Source: an uncultured Alphaproteobacteria bacterium (lineage in GTDB: Bacteria > Pseudomonadota > Alphaproteobacteria > HIMB59 > GCA-002718135). From it: 64,000 nucleotides of DNA. The translations under genes were made by a program, and so were the position numbers. Of the stretch, positions 55,615-64,000 are shown one piece after another (positions within the stretch are counted from its first letter, which is position 1; the number at the start of each line of letters is the position of its first letter). The stretch covers positions 1 to 64,000 of the forward strand of contig CACNUI010000002.1 in assembly GCA_902623545.1 (NCBI GenBank), written 5' to 3'. The notes beneath the pieces were generated by a model. It saw only the letters and a list, made by a program, of their open reading frames with translations, was not told the DNA's origin and searched no databases.

Positions 55615-56341
55615 CTACAAGATAATATTAGAATACGACGGGACTAATTATGTAGGTTGGCAACGTCAAGAAAATGGTCCTTCAGTTCAGCAATTGGTTG
55701 AAGAGGCGGTAGAAAAACTATCTAAACAAAAAATAACACTTTTTGGAGCTGGTCGAACAGATGCAGGTGTACATGCAAGAGGACAGGTAGCTAATTTTGA
55801 ATTAGAGCAACATTTTGATACTGATACTATTAGAGATGGTATTAATCATTATCTAAGACCCCAACCAATATCTATTTTACATGCTGAAGAAGTAGATAAA
55901 GATTTTAATTCTAGATTTTCAGCAAAATTGAGATGGTATGAATACAAGATCGTAAATAGAAGATCACCAATTACGATAGAACAAAACAAAGTTTGGTGTG
56001 TACATAAAAAAATAGATACTGAAAAAATAATAAAACAATCACAACAATTTATAGGTAAATTTGATTTGTCTGCTTTTAGATCAATAAATTGCCAATCGAA
56101 ATCACCAATTAAATCTATTAATTCACTAGATATAAATTTTAATCATGATGAAATAAATTTTTTAATATCAGCTAAATCTTTTTTACATTCTCAAGTTAGA
56201 ATCATGGTCGGCACACTAATCGACATAGGATTAAATAAAATAGAAAAATCCATTTCAGAAATTATTCAATCCAAAAAAAGAGAATTTGCGGGAGTTACTG
56301 CACCACCTGAAGGATTATATTTATTGAAAATAGATTATTAA
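55607..56341 (+). CDS. truA: tRNA pseudouridine synthase A
   Basis: Makes pseudouridine at positions 38-40 of tRNA. The 244-aa protein has the catalytic Asp52 in GRTDAGVHA (49-57), the N-terminal LEYDGTNYVGWQRQ, and the SFLHSQVRIMVGTLID motif. The stop overlaps the stop of the convergent CIA30-like gene by four bases. Confidence 0.97.
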   Translation: MPNYKIILEYDGTNYVGWQRQENGPSVQQLVEEAVEKLSKQKITLFGAGRTDAGVHARGQVANFELEQHFDTDTIRDGINHYLRPQPISILHAEEVDKDFNSRFSAKLRWYEYKIVNRRSPITIEQNKVWCVHKKIDTEKIIKQSQQFIGKFDLSAFRSINCQSKSPIKSINSLDINFNHDEINFLISAKSFLHSQVRIMVGTLIDIGLNKIEKSISEIIQSKKREFAGVTAPPEGLYLLKIDY

Positions 56342-56901
56342 TAAAAGCCAATTTCTGATAAGCAAATATCTGCTTGAAAATCTTTAAATCCAGCAACCAG
56401 CCCTAACGTCTTTATATTCTGACCAACTAGTTTTTTAGGTTGATAAGCATTTGATTTTTTAAATTCACTAAAGGGCGCTTTTATTATTGCCCACTCAGAG
56501 TTAGTTTTAAAACTATATTTATAATATTGCCATGGAGCCATCGTAAGAGCAGTTCTTACATGAATTGAATACTCTTCATTATTACCAAATACTTTAAAAT
56601 AAATACCCTCAAACTCCTCTGTTGATATTGAAGGTTTTAATTGATTTCTTATTTGTATAAAGCCACCGTTATTTTCAGTCGTTACATCTCCTGTCATATG
56701 ATAACAATTAACATCATTAACTTTTGATATAATTGCTTTACCCTGTGATAATCCACCCATTACTCCATCAGTGAAAAAAGCCCAATTTTGACCTTGAGAA
56801 GAAATTCCAGGTGTCTCTAAGTTATCGAGTATCATTTTATTCTGAGAGTGAAGATTGAATGAAAAAAATAAAATAAGAACAAAAATTATTAAACTTTTCA
56901 A
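56338..56901 (-). CDS. CIA30-like protein (complex I intermediate-associated family)
   Basis: A 187-aa protein with a signal peptide (core 4-16) and a single NADH:ubiquinone oxidoreductase intermediate-associated (CIA30/NDUFAF1-like) beta-jellyroll: DGVMGGLSQGKA near residue 46-57, GGFIQIR, and GLVAGFKDFQADICL near the end. In eukaryotes the family assists complex I assembly; bacterial secreted members have no settled role and may bind carbohydrate. It overlaps the DUF1289 gene by four bases. Confidence 0.8.
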   Translation of the reverse strand: MKSLIIFVLILFFSFNLHSQNKMILDNLETPGISSQGQNWAFFTDGVMGGLSQGKAIISKVNDVNCYHMTGDVTTENNGGFIQIRNQLKPSISTEEFEGIYFKVFGNNEEYSIHVRTALTMAPWQYYKYSFKTNSEWAIIKAPFSEFKKSNAYQPKKLVGQNIKTLGLVAGFKDFQADICLSEIGFY

Positions 56902-57170
56902 TTTTTACGATTTTCTGCTAATTTTTTTTTAATAAGAGATAAACCAGTTTCAACTTTGGATTTATACGATTCTTCAAATGCCTTTAGCTGCCAATCTGAA
57001 AATCTAGATTTTAGTTCAGATAAATTATTTTGTTTCCATTCATTTGAAGTATTTTCATCTTTCCAAATATCTTTCTCTTCGTTAGTTCTTCCACAACCAT
57101 AGCAATACCCTGAGATTGGGTCAGTTTTACATACGCTAATGCAAGGCGAAATTACTTTGTTCTGTTCCAT
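56898..57170 (-). CDS. DUF1289 domain protein
   Basis: A 90-aa protein with the DUF1289 cysteine cluster SPCISVCKTDPISGYCYGCG (8-27; four Cys), then a helical Lys-rich tail. DUF1289 proteins are small, probably metal- or Fe-S-binding, and of unknown function. Two ATGs are possible (57182 and 57170); the nearer one leaves the usual short N-terminus before SPC. It is translated together with the CIA30-like gene and diverges from the dehydratase at 57232. Confidence 0.78.
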   Translation of the reverse strand: MEQNKVISPCISVCKTDPISGYCYGCGRTNEEKDIWKDENTSNEWKQNNLSELKSRFSDWQLKAFEESYKSKVETGLSLIKKKLAENRKN

Positions 57171-57231
57171 GGTGATATACATATATTTTTTTTTAGTTTA
57201 TTCCATTAAAACGATGTAAAACTTTAAAATT

Positions 57232-58197
57232 ATGACTGATTTTAGCTATTTAAATGTTGATAACGCTTATAAATTAATCAATCAAAAGGTAACAAAAACT
57301 CCCTTGATAACTAATGATTACATAAATAATCTTTTAGAAGCTGAAATTTATTTTAAACTTGAAAATTTACAAAATACTGGATCATTTAAACTACGTGGAG
57401 CGACACATAAAATTACAAAATTAAAAGAAAGTGTAAAAGACTCAGGTGTAGTAGCATATTCATCAGGCAATCATGCACAAGCTGTTGCCTATGCATCTAT
57501 GATTAATAGCATTAGTGCAAAAATAATAATGCCTAAAACTGCACCTAAAATAAAAATTGAAAATACAAAAAAATACGGAGCAGAGGTAATATTATATGAC
57601 ACTTATTTTCAAAATAGAGAAGAGATAGGAAATGAAATTCAAAAGAAGGATAATAGAGCTCTAATTAAACCCTATGATGATGAAGATATAATTGCTGGTC
57701 AGGGAACTGCAGCTATCGAAATTGTAAATGATTTGAAAGAGCAATCAATTGAACCTGATCTGTATTTATGTTGTTGTGGAGGTGGAGGGCTAATTGCAGG
57801 AACATCAACATACTTAAAACATATTTATCCAGATATGAAATCATATTCTGTAGAGCCCGATGAATTTGATGATACAAAAAAATCTTTAGAAGCTGGTAAA
57901 ATTATAGAAAATAAAAAAAATGCTAAATCTTTTTGTGATGCACTGTTAGCACCTCAACCAGGAAATATAACCTTTCAAATTAATTCAAATAATCTTGAAG
58001 GAGGATTAAGTGTTTCTGATGAAGAAGTAACAAAGACCATAATTTTACTAGCTGAACAACTTAAAATAGTAGTGGAACCAGGCGGGGCAGTTGCGGCAGC
58101 TGCAGTATTAAATAATAAAATTGATGTCAAAAATAAAAAAATTATAGTTATGATTTCTGGTGGTAATATTGATTTAAGTTTATTTAATAAGTTATGA
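57232..58197 (+). CDS. Threonine/serine dehydratase, PLP-dependent (serine racemase-like)
   Basis: A 321-aa fold-type II PLP enzyme without a regulatory ACT domain. The PLP lysine is K53 in GSFKLRGATH, and the phosphate loop is CCGGGGLIAG (near 184-193). The MISGGNIDL C-terminus is typical of catabolic threonine dehydratase and serine racemase. It likely deaminates Thr/Ser or racemises Ser; no gene symbol is assigned because members cannot be separated by eye. It overlaps the aminopeptidase gene by four bases. Confidence 0.88.
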   Translation: MTDFSYLNVDNAYKLINQKVTKTPLITNDYINNLLEAEIYFKLENLQNTGSFKLRGATHKITKLKESVKDSGVVAYSSGNHAQAVAYASMINSISAKIIMPKTAPKIKIENTKKYGAEVILYDTYFQNREEIGNEIQKKDNRALIKPYDDEDIIAGQGTAAIEIVNDLKEQSIEPDLYLCCCGGGGLIAGTSTYLKHIYPDMKSYSVEPDEFDDTKKSLEAGKIIENKKNAKSFCDALLAPQPGNITFQINSNNLEGGLSVSDEEVTKTIILLAEQLKIVVEPGGAVAAAAVLNNKIDVKNKKIIVMISGGNIDLSLFNKL

Positions 58198-59960
58198 TCA
58201 ATCAATCAAATTTAAAAAAATTACAAATTCTCTTAAAAGAAAAAGATACTGATATATTTGTCATTAACAGAAGTGATGAATATTTAAATGAGTATATTTC
58301 TCCAAGTGCAGAAAGATTAAATTTTATAACAAACTTTTCTGGTTCAGCAGGAAGAGCAATTATAACACCAACAGATGCCTTATTGTATGTTGATGGGCGA
58401 TATACTTTTCAAGCAAATACTCAAATTAATACTAAAGAGATTCAAGCAAAACACTTAAATAGCTTTTGGACAGATTTAGAAAAAATTTTATTAGAAAAAA
58501 AATTTAAAATTGCATTAGATCCAACTCTTCATTCAATTATAGAAATTGAAAAAGTAATTAAAATGTTAGAGAATTCAACATCTCAACTTCAATTAATAGA
58601 TAAAAATTTTGTTGATTTAATATGGGAAAATCAACCAAAAACGCAGTATACAGATATATTTGATCACCCAACAAGTTTTGCTGGTCAGGGCAGACGTGAA
58701 AAATTAGATATTTTAAAAAAATTTTTAGATAAAAATGAAATTGATCATTACTTCGTGTCTGGGCTTGATAATATTGCTTGGCTATTAAATTTAAGAGCAG
58801 ATGATATTAAATATACACCGTTGCTTTATTCTTATCTTCTAATTTCAAAAAATAATAAACACTCTTTGTATATTAAAGAGTCTGCAATGCCAGAAATACT
58901 AAAAAAGGAAATCAAAACACTAATAAATATTAATAATATTGATAATATCGGATCAATTTTTAATAACATCAATTCATCTGAGTCAATTGGTTTAGATTTT
59001 AATTCCACTACTTATTATTTTTTAGATCTTTTAAGAAAACAAAAAATAAATACTAAAAATTTAGCAAATCCATGTATTTTGTTAAAAGCTATCAAAAATG
59101 AAACTGAACTAGATGGGGCCAAAAAAGCACATATAAGAGATGGAGTTAGTATTACCAAATATATTTATTGGTTAAAAAATATTATGGATCCTAAATCAAA
59201 TGATGAAATAAGTGTTGCAAATCATTTAGAAAATCTGCGAATAAAAAATGAATTATTTCACTCTCTATCTTTTGATACAATATCTGCAATTGACAAAAAT
59301 GCAGCCCTTCCTCATTACCGTGTTACTGAAGAAGGAAAATTATCTTTCTCAGATAATAATATCTATCTTGTTGACTCAGGGGGTCAATATTTTGATGGAA
59401 CAACGGATATAACAAGAACTATAATTTTAGGTAAACCAACAAGAGAACAAAAAGATAGATTTACGAGAGTTCTTAAGGGTCATATTGCTCTATCAAATCA
59501 TGTTTTTAACAAAGGAACAAAAGGAACTGATATTGATTATCTGGCAAGAAAAAGTTTGCAAGAAATTAATTTAGATTATGATCATGGTACCGGTCACGGT
59601 ATTGGAAGTTTTTTGAGTGTTCATGAAGCCCCACAACGTATTGCAAAAAAATCAATGTTTAATAGCGTTGAGTTGTTTCCAGGAATGATTTTATCCAATG
59701 AACCTGGATACTATAAAGAAAATGAATATGGTATAAGAATAGAAAATTTAGTCATGATAAAAGAGAATAATGAAAAAAAATTATATTTTGAAAACATCTC
59801 GTGGTGTCCAATAGATTTGGATCTCATTGACAGTAGTATGCTTGATCAAATTGAGAAATATTGGCTGAATAAATACCATAAAAAAGTGTATGAAACATTG
59901 GAGAAGTACCTTGAGAATGAAGAGAGAGATTGGCTTAAAAAGGTAACATCTCAAGTTTAA
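58194..59960 (+). CDS. pepP: Xaa-Pro aminopeptidase (M24B family, PepP-like)
   Basis: A 588-aa metallopeptidase of the large XPNPEP1-like type: two creatinase-like N-terminal domains (about 5-140 and 155-310) and a C-terminal pita-bread domain. Metal ligands are readable as VDSGGQYFDGTTDITRT (two Asp), HGTGHGIG (His), NEPGYY (Glu) and the later YGIRIEN (Glu). It removes N-terminal residues before proline and probably serves peptide use; the Yej peptide transporter is elsewhere in the window. Confidence 0.92.
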   Translation: MINQSNLKKLQILLKEKDTDIFVINRSDEYLNEYISPSAERLNFITNFSGSAGRAIITPTDALLYVDGRYTFQANTQINTKEIQAKHLNSFWTDLEKILLEKKFKIALDPTLHSIIEIEKVIKMLENSTSQLQLIDKNFVDLIWENQPKTQYTDIFDHPTSFAGQGRREKLDILKKFLDKNEIDHYFVSGLDNIAWLLNLRADDIKYTPLLYSYLLISKNNKHSLYIKESAMPEILKKEIKTLININNIDNIGSIFNNINSSESIGLDFNSTTYYFLDLLRKQKINTKNLANPCILLKAIKNETELDGAKKAHIRDGVSITKYIYWLKNIMDPKSNDEISVANHLENLRIKNELFHSLSFDTISAIDKNAALPHYRVTEEGKLSFSDNNIYLVDSGGQYFDGTTDITRTIILGKPTREQKDRFTRVLKGHIALSNHVFNKGTKGTDIDYLARKSLQEINLDYDHGTGHGIGSFLSVHEAPQRIAKKSMFNSVELFPGMILSNEPGYYKENEYGIRIENLVMIKENNEKKLYFENISWCPIDLDLIDSSMLDQIEKYWLNKYHKKVYETLEKYLENEERDWLKKVTSQV

Positions 59961-59973
59961 CTAAAGCTACTAA

Positions 59974-60141
59974 TTATGCAGCTTTTTCATTAATTGCAAA
60001 TTCAGTTCTCAAGAGATGTTTATCTAATTCAATTTTCCATTCTTCTCTATATTCAGACTTGAAATATTTAACTAAATCATCATCATTATTATAGTTTTTG
60101 TCACTAAAATCTTCTAAATCATTATTAAAAACATTAATCAT
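59974..60141 (-). CDS. Small acidic hypothetical protein (55 aa)
   Basis: A 55-codon frame in the 393-nt gap between the aminopeptidase and the next glycosyltransferase. The product is acidic in its first half (DLEDFSDKN...NNDDD) and helical in its second (YFKSEYREEWKIELDKHLL). GGGAA lies about eight bases before the ATG. I recognise no family. It lies tail-to-tail with the aminopeptidase gene. It could be a genuine small protein; the alternative is a chance frame in AT-rich DNA. Confidence 0.5.
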   Translation of the reverse strand: MINVFNNDLEDFSDKNYNNDDDLVKYFKSEYREEWKIELDKHLLRTEFAINEKAA

Positions 60142-60208
60142 TATTTTTTCCCATCATAATAAAATAGTTATTATTCCATGCAATCAAAGTATAAATATAT
60201 AAATATTA

Positions 60209-60227
60209 ATATGCAAAAAATGCATAT
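60209..60227. repeat. 7-bp inverted repeat in the 60.1-60.35 kb gap
   Basis: ATATGCA (60209-60215) and TGCATAT (60221-60227) flank AAAAA. The symmetric sequence could be an operator upstream of the small ORF or the glycosyltransferase at 60354. The rest of the 60142-60353 gap holds nothing else I can support except the weak promoter at 60304. Confidence 0.35.
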
Positions 60228-60303
60228 ATACTTGTATAAGAATATAAAAATTTCAAATAAACATTAGTTTTATTTAATAATGATTAAAATTAATTGTTCC
60301 TAA

Positions 60304-60332
60304 TTGACTTTGTGCATTAATACTTCATAAAT
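60304..60332 (+). promoter_or_regulatory. Weak promoter candidate for the GT4 gene at 60354
   Basis: TTGACT (60304-60309), 17-bp spacer, ATAAAT (60327-60332). The -35 is good, the -10 is poor. It would start transcription about 15 nt before the ATG. Confidence 0.25.
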
Positions 60333-60353
60333 TTCATAATATTATAACCTTCA

Positions 60354-61457
60354 ATGATAATAATTTTAACACAATGCTTTCCATCTAAAGTAGGTGGAAT
60401 TGAAACTCTGATGTATGATTTAGCATTTAATCTAAGTCTTAAACACGATGTAAAAGTCTTAGCTGATCAACAAAATATATCAAGAGATTTAGAATTTGAT
60501 AAAAATAATAAAAACTTTTCAATACTAAGATTTAAAGGTTTAAAATTTTTAAGAAATAGGAAAAAATTTAATCAACTTAAAGATATTTGTTCTTCAAATA
60601 ATATTGATGCAGTTATAACTGATAGTTGGAAAAGTCTTGAGTTACCAATTAATTTTTTAAAAGAGAAACAAATACCAATTATTAGTCTTGTTCATGGAAA
60701 TGAAATAATAATCAAAAATAATAATCATCATAATCGAATAAAGAAAGTTTTGGAATCAGCAAATGCATTAGTGGTCAATTCTTCATATACTAAAAAATTA
60801 CTTTCAAAAATAAGTGAAAACTTTAAAAAAATTGAGGTTATTTATCCAGGTGTAAGATCTACTAAGCATATTATAGAGCAAGCTATAGATTTAGATGATA
60901 GTTATCCAACGTTGCTTACTCTTGCTAGACTAGAAAAAAGAAAAGGACATTCATTTATTCTTAAATCTGTTTGTAATTTAAAAAAAATTTATCCAGATAT
61001 TCAATATATAATTGCTGGTGAAGGTGATCAGTTAGAGAATATAAAGAAAGAAATAAAAAACTATAATCTAGAAGCAAATGTAAAGTTAGTTGGAACAATA
61101 AATGAAAATCAAAAAAAATTCATTTTTTCTAAAACTGATATTATGATCATGACAACTATAGATGAAACTCATGCAAATTCTATTGAAGGTTTTGGAATTG
61201 TATACATTGAAGCAGCACAATATGGAATTCCATCAATTGCTTCAAATGTTGGAGGCACTCCTGAAGCTGTATTGCATAATAAAACAGGTTTAATTATTAA
61301 TAATTTTAATGAATTAGATGAATCAATTAAGAATTTAGTTAAGAACCAACAAAATAGGATTGAATTAGGACAAAATGCAAAAAATAGAGCAGATAATGAA
61401 TTAAACTGGGAAAAACAAATATTAAAATACAATAAGTTGATAGATGATATTCAATGA
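60354..61457 (+). CDS. Glycosyltransferase family 4
   Basis: A 367-aa GT4 enzyme. N-terminal acceptor-side motif QCFPSKVGGIETLMYDLA (7-24 region) and the C-terminal donor-side stretch EGFGIVYIEAAQYGIPSIASNVGG (E-F-G-I...E of the EX7E motif) are clear. It has no glycosyltransferase neighbour, but a GhrA-like reductase overlaps its end by four bases. Likely part of surface glycan or lipid glycosylation; substrates unknown. Confidence 0.87.
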   Translation: MIIILTQCFPSKVGGIETLMYDLAFNLSLKHDVKVLADQQNISRDLEFDKNNKNFSILRFKGLKFLRNRKKFNQLKDICSSNNIDAVITDSWKSLELPINFLKEKQIPIISLVHGNEIIIKNNNHHNRIKKVLESANALVVNSSYTKKLLSKISENFKKIEVIYPGVRSTKHIIEQAIDLDDSYPTLLTLARLEKRKGHSFILKSVCNLKKIYPDIQYIIAGEGDQLENIKKEIKNYNLEANVKLVGTINENQKKFIFSKTDIMIMTTIDETHANSIEGFGIVYIEAAQYGIPSIASNVGGTPEAVLHNKTGLIINNFNELDESIKNLVKNQQNRIELGQNAKNRADNELNWEKQILKYNKLIDDIQ

Positions 61458-62386
61458 CTATTTTATTTCATAATACAACTTTTGATAAAATTGATGTTTG
61501 GAAAAAAACAATAAAAAAATATTTTAAAAATGAAAAAATAATCTCTATTAAAGATTATAAAAATTTTAATGATGTAAATTGTGCAATTATTTGGAATTTA
61601 CCAGACAACATTCTTACAAGACTAAAAAATCTCCAAGTTATTTTCTCTATGGGAGCTGGAGTAGATCACATTCTAAAACTTAAAAATTATAATAAAAAAA
61701 TTCCCATAATCAGAATAAAAGATGAAGAAATGGGGGAGAGAATTGCCAATTATTCTCTAGCTCAAATACTAAATTATCAATTAAATTTTAAAATTTTTCA
61801 AAATTCTCAAAGCAAACAATACTGGTCTGGTGAAAGGACACCAATTGATAATAAAAATTTAACAGTAGGTATTCTAGGTTTAGGCTTTCTTGGTAATCAT
61901 ATTGCAAAATTACTAAATAAATTAAATTATAATGTTATTGCATATAAAAAAAATCGAACAAAAGTAAAAAATGTAAAAATATATACCGGTAAAAATATTA
62001 TAAGTTTTATCAAAAGCTCTGATGTTATTATTTCTATTCTACCATCAACGGCTCAAACAAATAATATAATAGATAAAAAGTTTTTAAAGAATATGAGAAA
62101 AAATTCTTGTTTAATAAATATCGGCAGAGGAAATGCAATTGAAGAGAAAGACCTTCTTAATCATTTAAAGAAAAACAAAAATTTTTATGCTTATTTGGAT
62201 GTCTTTAAAGATGAACCTTTAAAATCAAGTAGTCAATTTTGGAAACTGCCAAATGTAACCATTACTCCACACGTGGCAGGTGTAACAGCTATAGAGCCAT
62301 CTGTTAAATATATGCACTCCAAATATAAAAAGCTAAGAAAAAATAAAAATGTAAAATCAGATGTTAATCCATTTGATGGATATTAA
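61454..62386 (+). CDS. ghrA: Glyoxylate/hydroxypyruvate reductase A-like D-2-hydroxyacid dehydrogenase
   Basis: A 310-aa D-isomer-specific 2-hydroxyacid dehydrogenase. Rossmann motif GILGLGFLG (about 138-146), catalytic Arg in INIGRGNAI, Glu in FKDEPL and His in ITPHVAGVT are all present. GMGAGVDH near residue 74 (SMGAGVDHIL) is typical of the GhrA branch. It is expected to reduce glyoxylate or hydroxypyruvate. Coupled to the upstream GT4 gene by a four-base overlap; the two need not share a pathway. Confidence 0.85.
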   Translation: MTILFHNTTFDKIDVWKKTIKKYFKNEKIISIKDYKNFNDVNCAIIWNLPDNILTRLKNLQVIFSMGAGVDHILKLKNYNKKIPIIRIKDEEMGERIANYSLAQILNYQLNFKIFQNSQSKQYWSGERTPIDNKNLTVGILGLGFLGNHIAKLLNKLNYNVIAYKKNRTKVKNVKIYTGKNIISFIKSSDVIISILPSTAQTNNIIDKKFLKNMRKNSCLINIGRGNAIEEKDLLNHLKKNKNFYAYLDVFKDEPLKSSSQFWKLPNVTITPHVAGVTAIEPSVKYMHSKYKKLRKNKNVKSDVNPFDGY

Positions 62387-63561
62387 TTGACATCAAAATA
62401 ATTTTCTAAAATTCTAAAATAAATACTTTCTAATCTAATAATATCTTCAACTAAAACAAATTCATCTACTTTATGAAGCGTTTGATTTCTAAGGCCTAAT
62501 TCTACTACTTCACAATAGTTCTTTATATATCTAGCATCAGAGGTACCACCATCGGTTGCTTGCTCAGGTGGGCTATTTCTGCCTGTAACATCAGAAATTG
62601 ATTTTGAAATAATATTATATAAATCTCCGGCTTTATTCAAAAATGACTCAGCAGTTGCATCATATGTATAAGTGCAACTAGCGTTTTCCAGTTTAGAGAA
62701 AATCTTTTCTATTTTATTATCAATCCATTTTATAAGTGAGTCAGATGAGTGCATATCATTAAATCTAATATTAACTGTTGCTTTAGCTAATTCTGGAATT
62801 ACGTTTTGCACAGGATTGCCAATATCAATAGTAGCGATTTGAACTGATGTTGGTAAAAAATTTTCATTACCTTCATCTAGCGGCTCTTCCAATATACTAT
62901 TTAATAAATTTACTAAGTGATGTGAAGAATTTTCAGCTAAATGAGAATTCGCTGTATGTCCCTGAATACCTTTTACCTTAAAAAAGAAACTAACTGATCC
63001 TCTTCTTCCAATTTTTACTTTATCGCCGACCTCATTTTTAGAAGTTGGTTCACCAACAAGACAATGATCAAATTTATAATTTTGTTTACTTGCCCATTCT
63101 AGAATTCTTGGTGTGCCGTTTACAGAATCTCTTTCTTCGTCTCCTGTAATAATAAATGAAATCTTACCTGGAATATTTTTATATTTATCTACAAATCTTT
63201 TAGCGGCACTGATGAAACAAGCAACACTGCTTTTCATATCTTCACTACCTCTTCCATAAAGTTTACCTTCATCTATTTTTGCAGAAAAAGGAGGATATTT
63301 CCAAGAACTTTCATTTCCTACAGGAACTACATCTGTGTGACCAGCATAAGCAAAATGCTTTCCCTCATTTCCTATCGTTGCAAATAAATTTTTTACTTCA
63401 TAAGAATTGTTTCCAGAGAAAGTTAATGGATGACAGTCACATCCTATAGCATTTAGATGATTTGCAACGACTGTTAAAGCTCCCTCATCTTTTGGAGTCA
63501 CACTTGCACATTTAACTAAGGATTGTGTAAGAGTAACTGGATCAAAATTAATTTCTGACAT
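62383..63561 (-). CDS. dapE: Succinyl-diaminopimelate desuccinylase
   Basis: Zinc enzyme of lysine and cell-wall diaminopimelate synthesis. The 392-aa protein shows metal ligands GHTDVVP (H75, D77), the bridging-acid TGDEERDS, and GGTSDARY with the closing region. It directly follows dapD with a one-base overlap (TAATG), so the succinylation and desuccinylation steps are co-expressed. Convergent overlap of four bases with ghrA at its 3' end. Confidence 0.96.
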   Translation of the reverse strand: MSEINFDPVTLTQSLVKCASVTPKDEGALTVVANHLNAIGCDCHPLTFSGNNSYEVKNLFATIGNEGKHFAYAGHTDVVPVGNESSWKYPPFSAKIDEGKLYGRGSEDMKSSVACFISAAKRFVDKYKNIPGKISFIITGDEERDSVNGTPRILEWASKQNYKFDHCLVGEPTSKNEVGDKVKIGRRGSVSFFFKVKGIQGHTANSHLAENSSHHLVNLLNSILEEPLDEGNENFLPTSVQIATIDIGNPVQNVIPELAKATVNIRFNDMHSSDSLIKWIDNKIEKIFSKLENASCTYTYDATAESFLNKAGDLYNIISKSISDVTGRNSPPEQATDGGTSDARYIKNYCEVVELGLRNQTLHKVDEFVLVEDIIRLESIYFRILENYFDVN

Positions 63562-64000
63562 TAATCTCTTAAAAGATCATTGATTGATGTTTTGCTTCTT
63601 GTTTTTTCATCAACTCTTTTAACAATAACAGCACAGTATAAAGAAGGATTAATATCTCCCTCTTTTTTTCCTGGTAATGTGCCTGGTACAACAACAGAAT
63701 AAGCTGGAACCTTTCCCATATGAATTTCACCAGTTGATCGATCAACTATTTTTGTAGATGCCCCAATAAAAACACCCATTGATAACACTGCACCTTCACC
63801 AACAATCACACCTTCTGCTACTTCACTTCTTGCTCCAATAAAACAATTGTCTTCAATAATTACAGGATTTGCTTGAAGTGGCTCAAGAACGCCACCAATA
63901 CCAGCGCCTCCAGAAATATGACAGTTCCTACCTATTTGTGCGCAAGAACCAACTGTAGCCCAAGTATCAATCATTGTTCCTTCGTCAACGTATGCACCAA
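63561..64000 (-). CDS. dapD: Tetrahydrodipicolinate N-succinyltransferase, C-terminal part, cut by window end
   Basis: The last 146 codons are in the window; the frame is open through 64000 and reads [18 protein letters not shown] at the edge, which is the start of the left-handed beta-helix. Hexapeptide repeats follow ([32 protein letters not shown]), then the C-terminal [13 protein letters not shown] typical of DapD. An internal ATG at 63974 is not the true start. It succinylates tetrahydrodipicolinate, the step before DapC and DapE. Confidence 0.95.
   Translation of the reverse strand, partial: GAYVDEGTMIDTWATVGSCAQIGRNCHISGGAGIGGVLEPLQANPVIIEDNCFIGARSEVAEGVIVGEGAVLSMGVFIGASTKIVDRSTGEIHMGKVPAYSVVVPGTLPGKKEGDINPSLYCAVIVKRVDEKTRSKTSINDLLRD

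Overview
The window is a gene-dense, very AT-rich stretch (my estimate about 30% GC) of a bacterial chromosome. Gene families and order point to a streamlined marine alphaproteobacterium of the SAR11 or HIMB59/AEGEAN-169 kind. The main markers are the order tsaE - sugar kinase - nucleotidyltransferase - trxA - folC - accD - trpA/B/F, the block rnd-kdsD-lptC-lptA-lptB-aroA-cmk-rpsA-ihfB, the order ffs-dnaX-ybaB-recR, DUF1289 and CIA30 proteins, and many start/stop overlaps. The exact clade cannot be fixed from this piece.

Layout. 1-5166 (+): tail of a ChvG-like sensor kinase, the methyl-cycle pair ahcY-metK, tsaE, an AmgK/MurU-type peptidoglycan-recycling pair and thioredoxin. 5161-18013 (-): fifteen genes with almost no spacing, from rnd through lipopolysaccharide transport and KDO synthesis (kdsD, lptC, lptA, lptB) to aroA, cmk, rpsA, ihfB, pyrF, trpF, trpB, trpA, accD and folC. 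18075-28857: an NDUFA9-like dehydrogenase, glutamate synthase gltD-gltB, an alpha/beta hydrolase and three glycosyltransferases. 28940-35492 (+): infC-rpmI-rplT-pheS-pheT-lepA with a GC-rich leader hairpin before rpmI. 35519-36358 (-): a lone sulfotransferase.

36469-40700 is the most unusual part. The first 39 nt of a tRNA-Ser(GGA) gene are repeated exactly about 4.1 kb upstream of the intact gene, with identity ending at the anticodon loop. Just inside the left copy lie a well-translated but truncated integrase N-terminus (45 codons) and paired direct repeats. A 17/20-matching copy of the paired repeats lies just inside the right copy. This looks like a small, decayed integrative element. 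Its cargo is read on the minus strand: a membrane protein, a MORN-repeat protein, an unknown protein, a Sel1/TPR-like protein, an M50 site-2-type protease and a secreted protein.

40774-49771: two tandem entericidin-like lipoproteins too short for ordinary ORF calling, a secreted protein of unknown function, an outer-membrane barrel, a YejABEF-type peptide ABC transporter, hisN-like phosphatase and a membrane-anchored cytochrome c. 49863-56341 (+): kdsB, pheA, the SRP RNA (ffs), dnaX, ybaB, recR, def, fmt and truA. 56338-64000: CIA30-like and DUF1289 proteins, a PLP dehydratase, an aminopeptidase P, a 55-aa acidic ORF, a GT4 glycosyltransferase, a GhrA-like reductase, dapE and the 3' part of dapD.

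Most of the window is housekeeping: one-carbon cycle, amino-acid synthesis (Trp, Phe, Lys, Glu), translation and envelope building. The accessory signal is concentrated between 35.5 and 42.8 kb.
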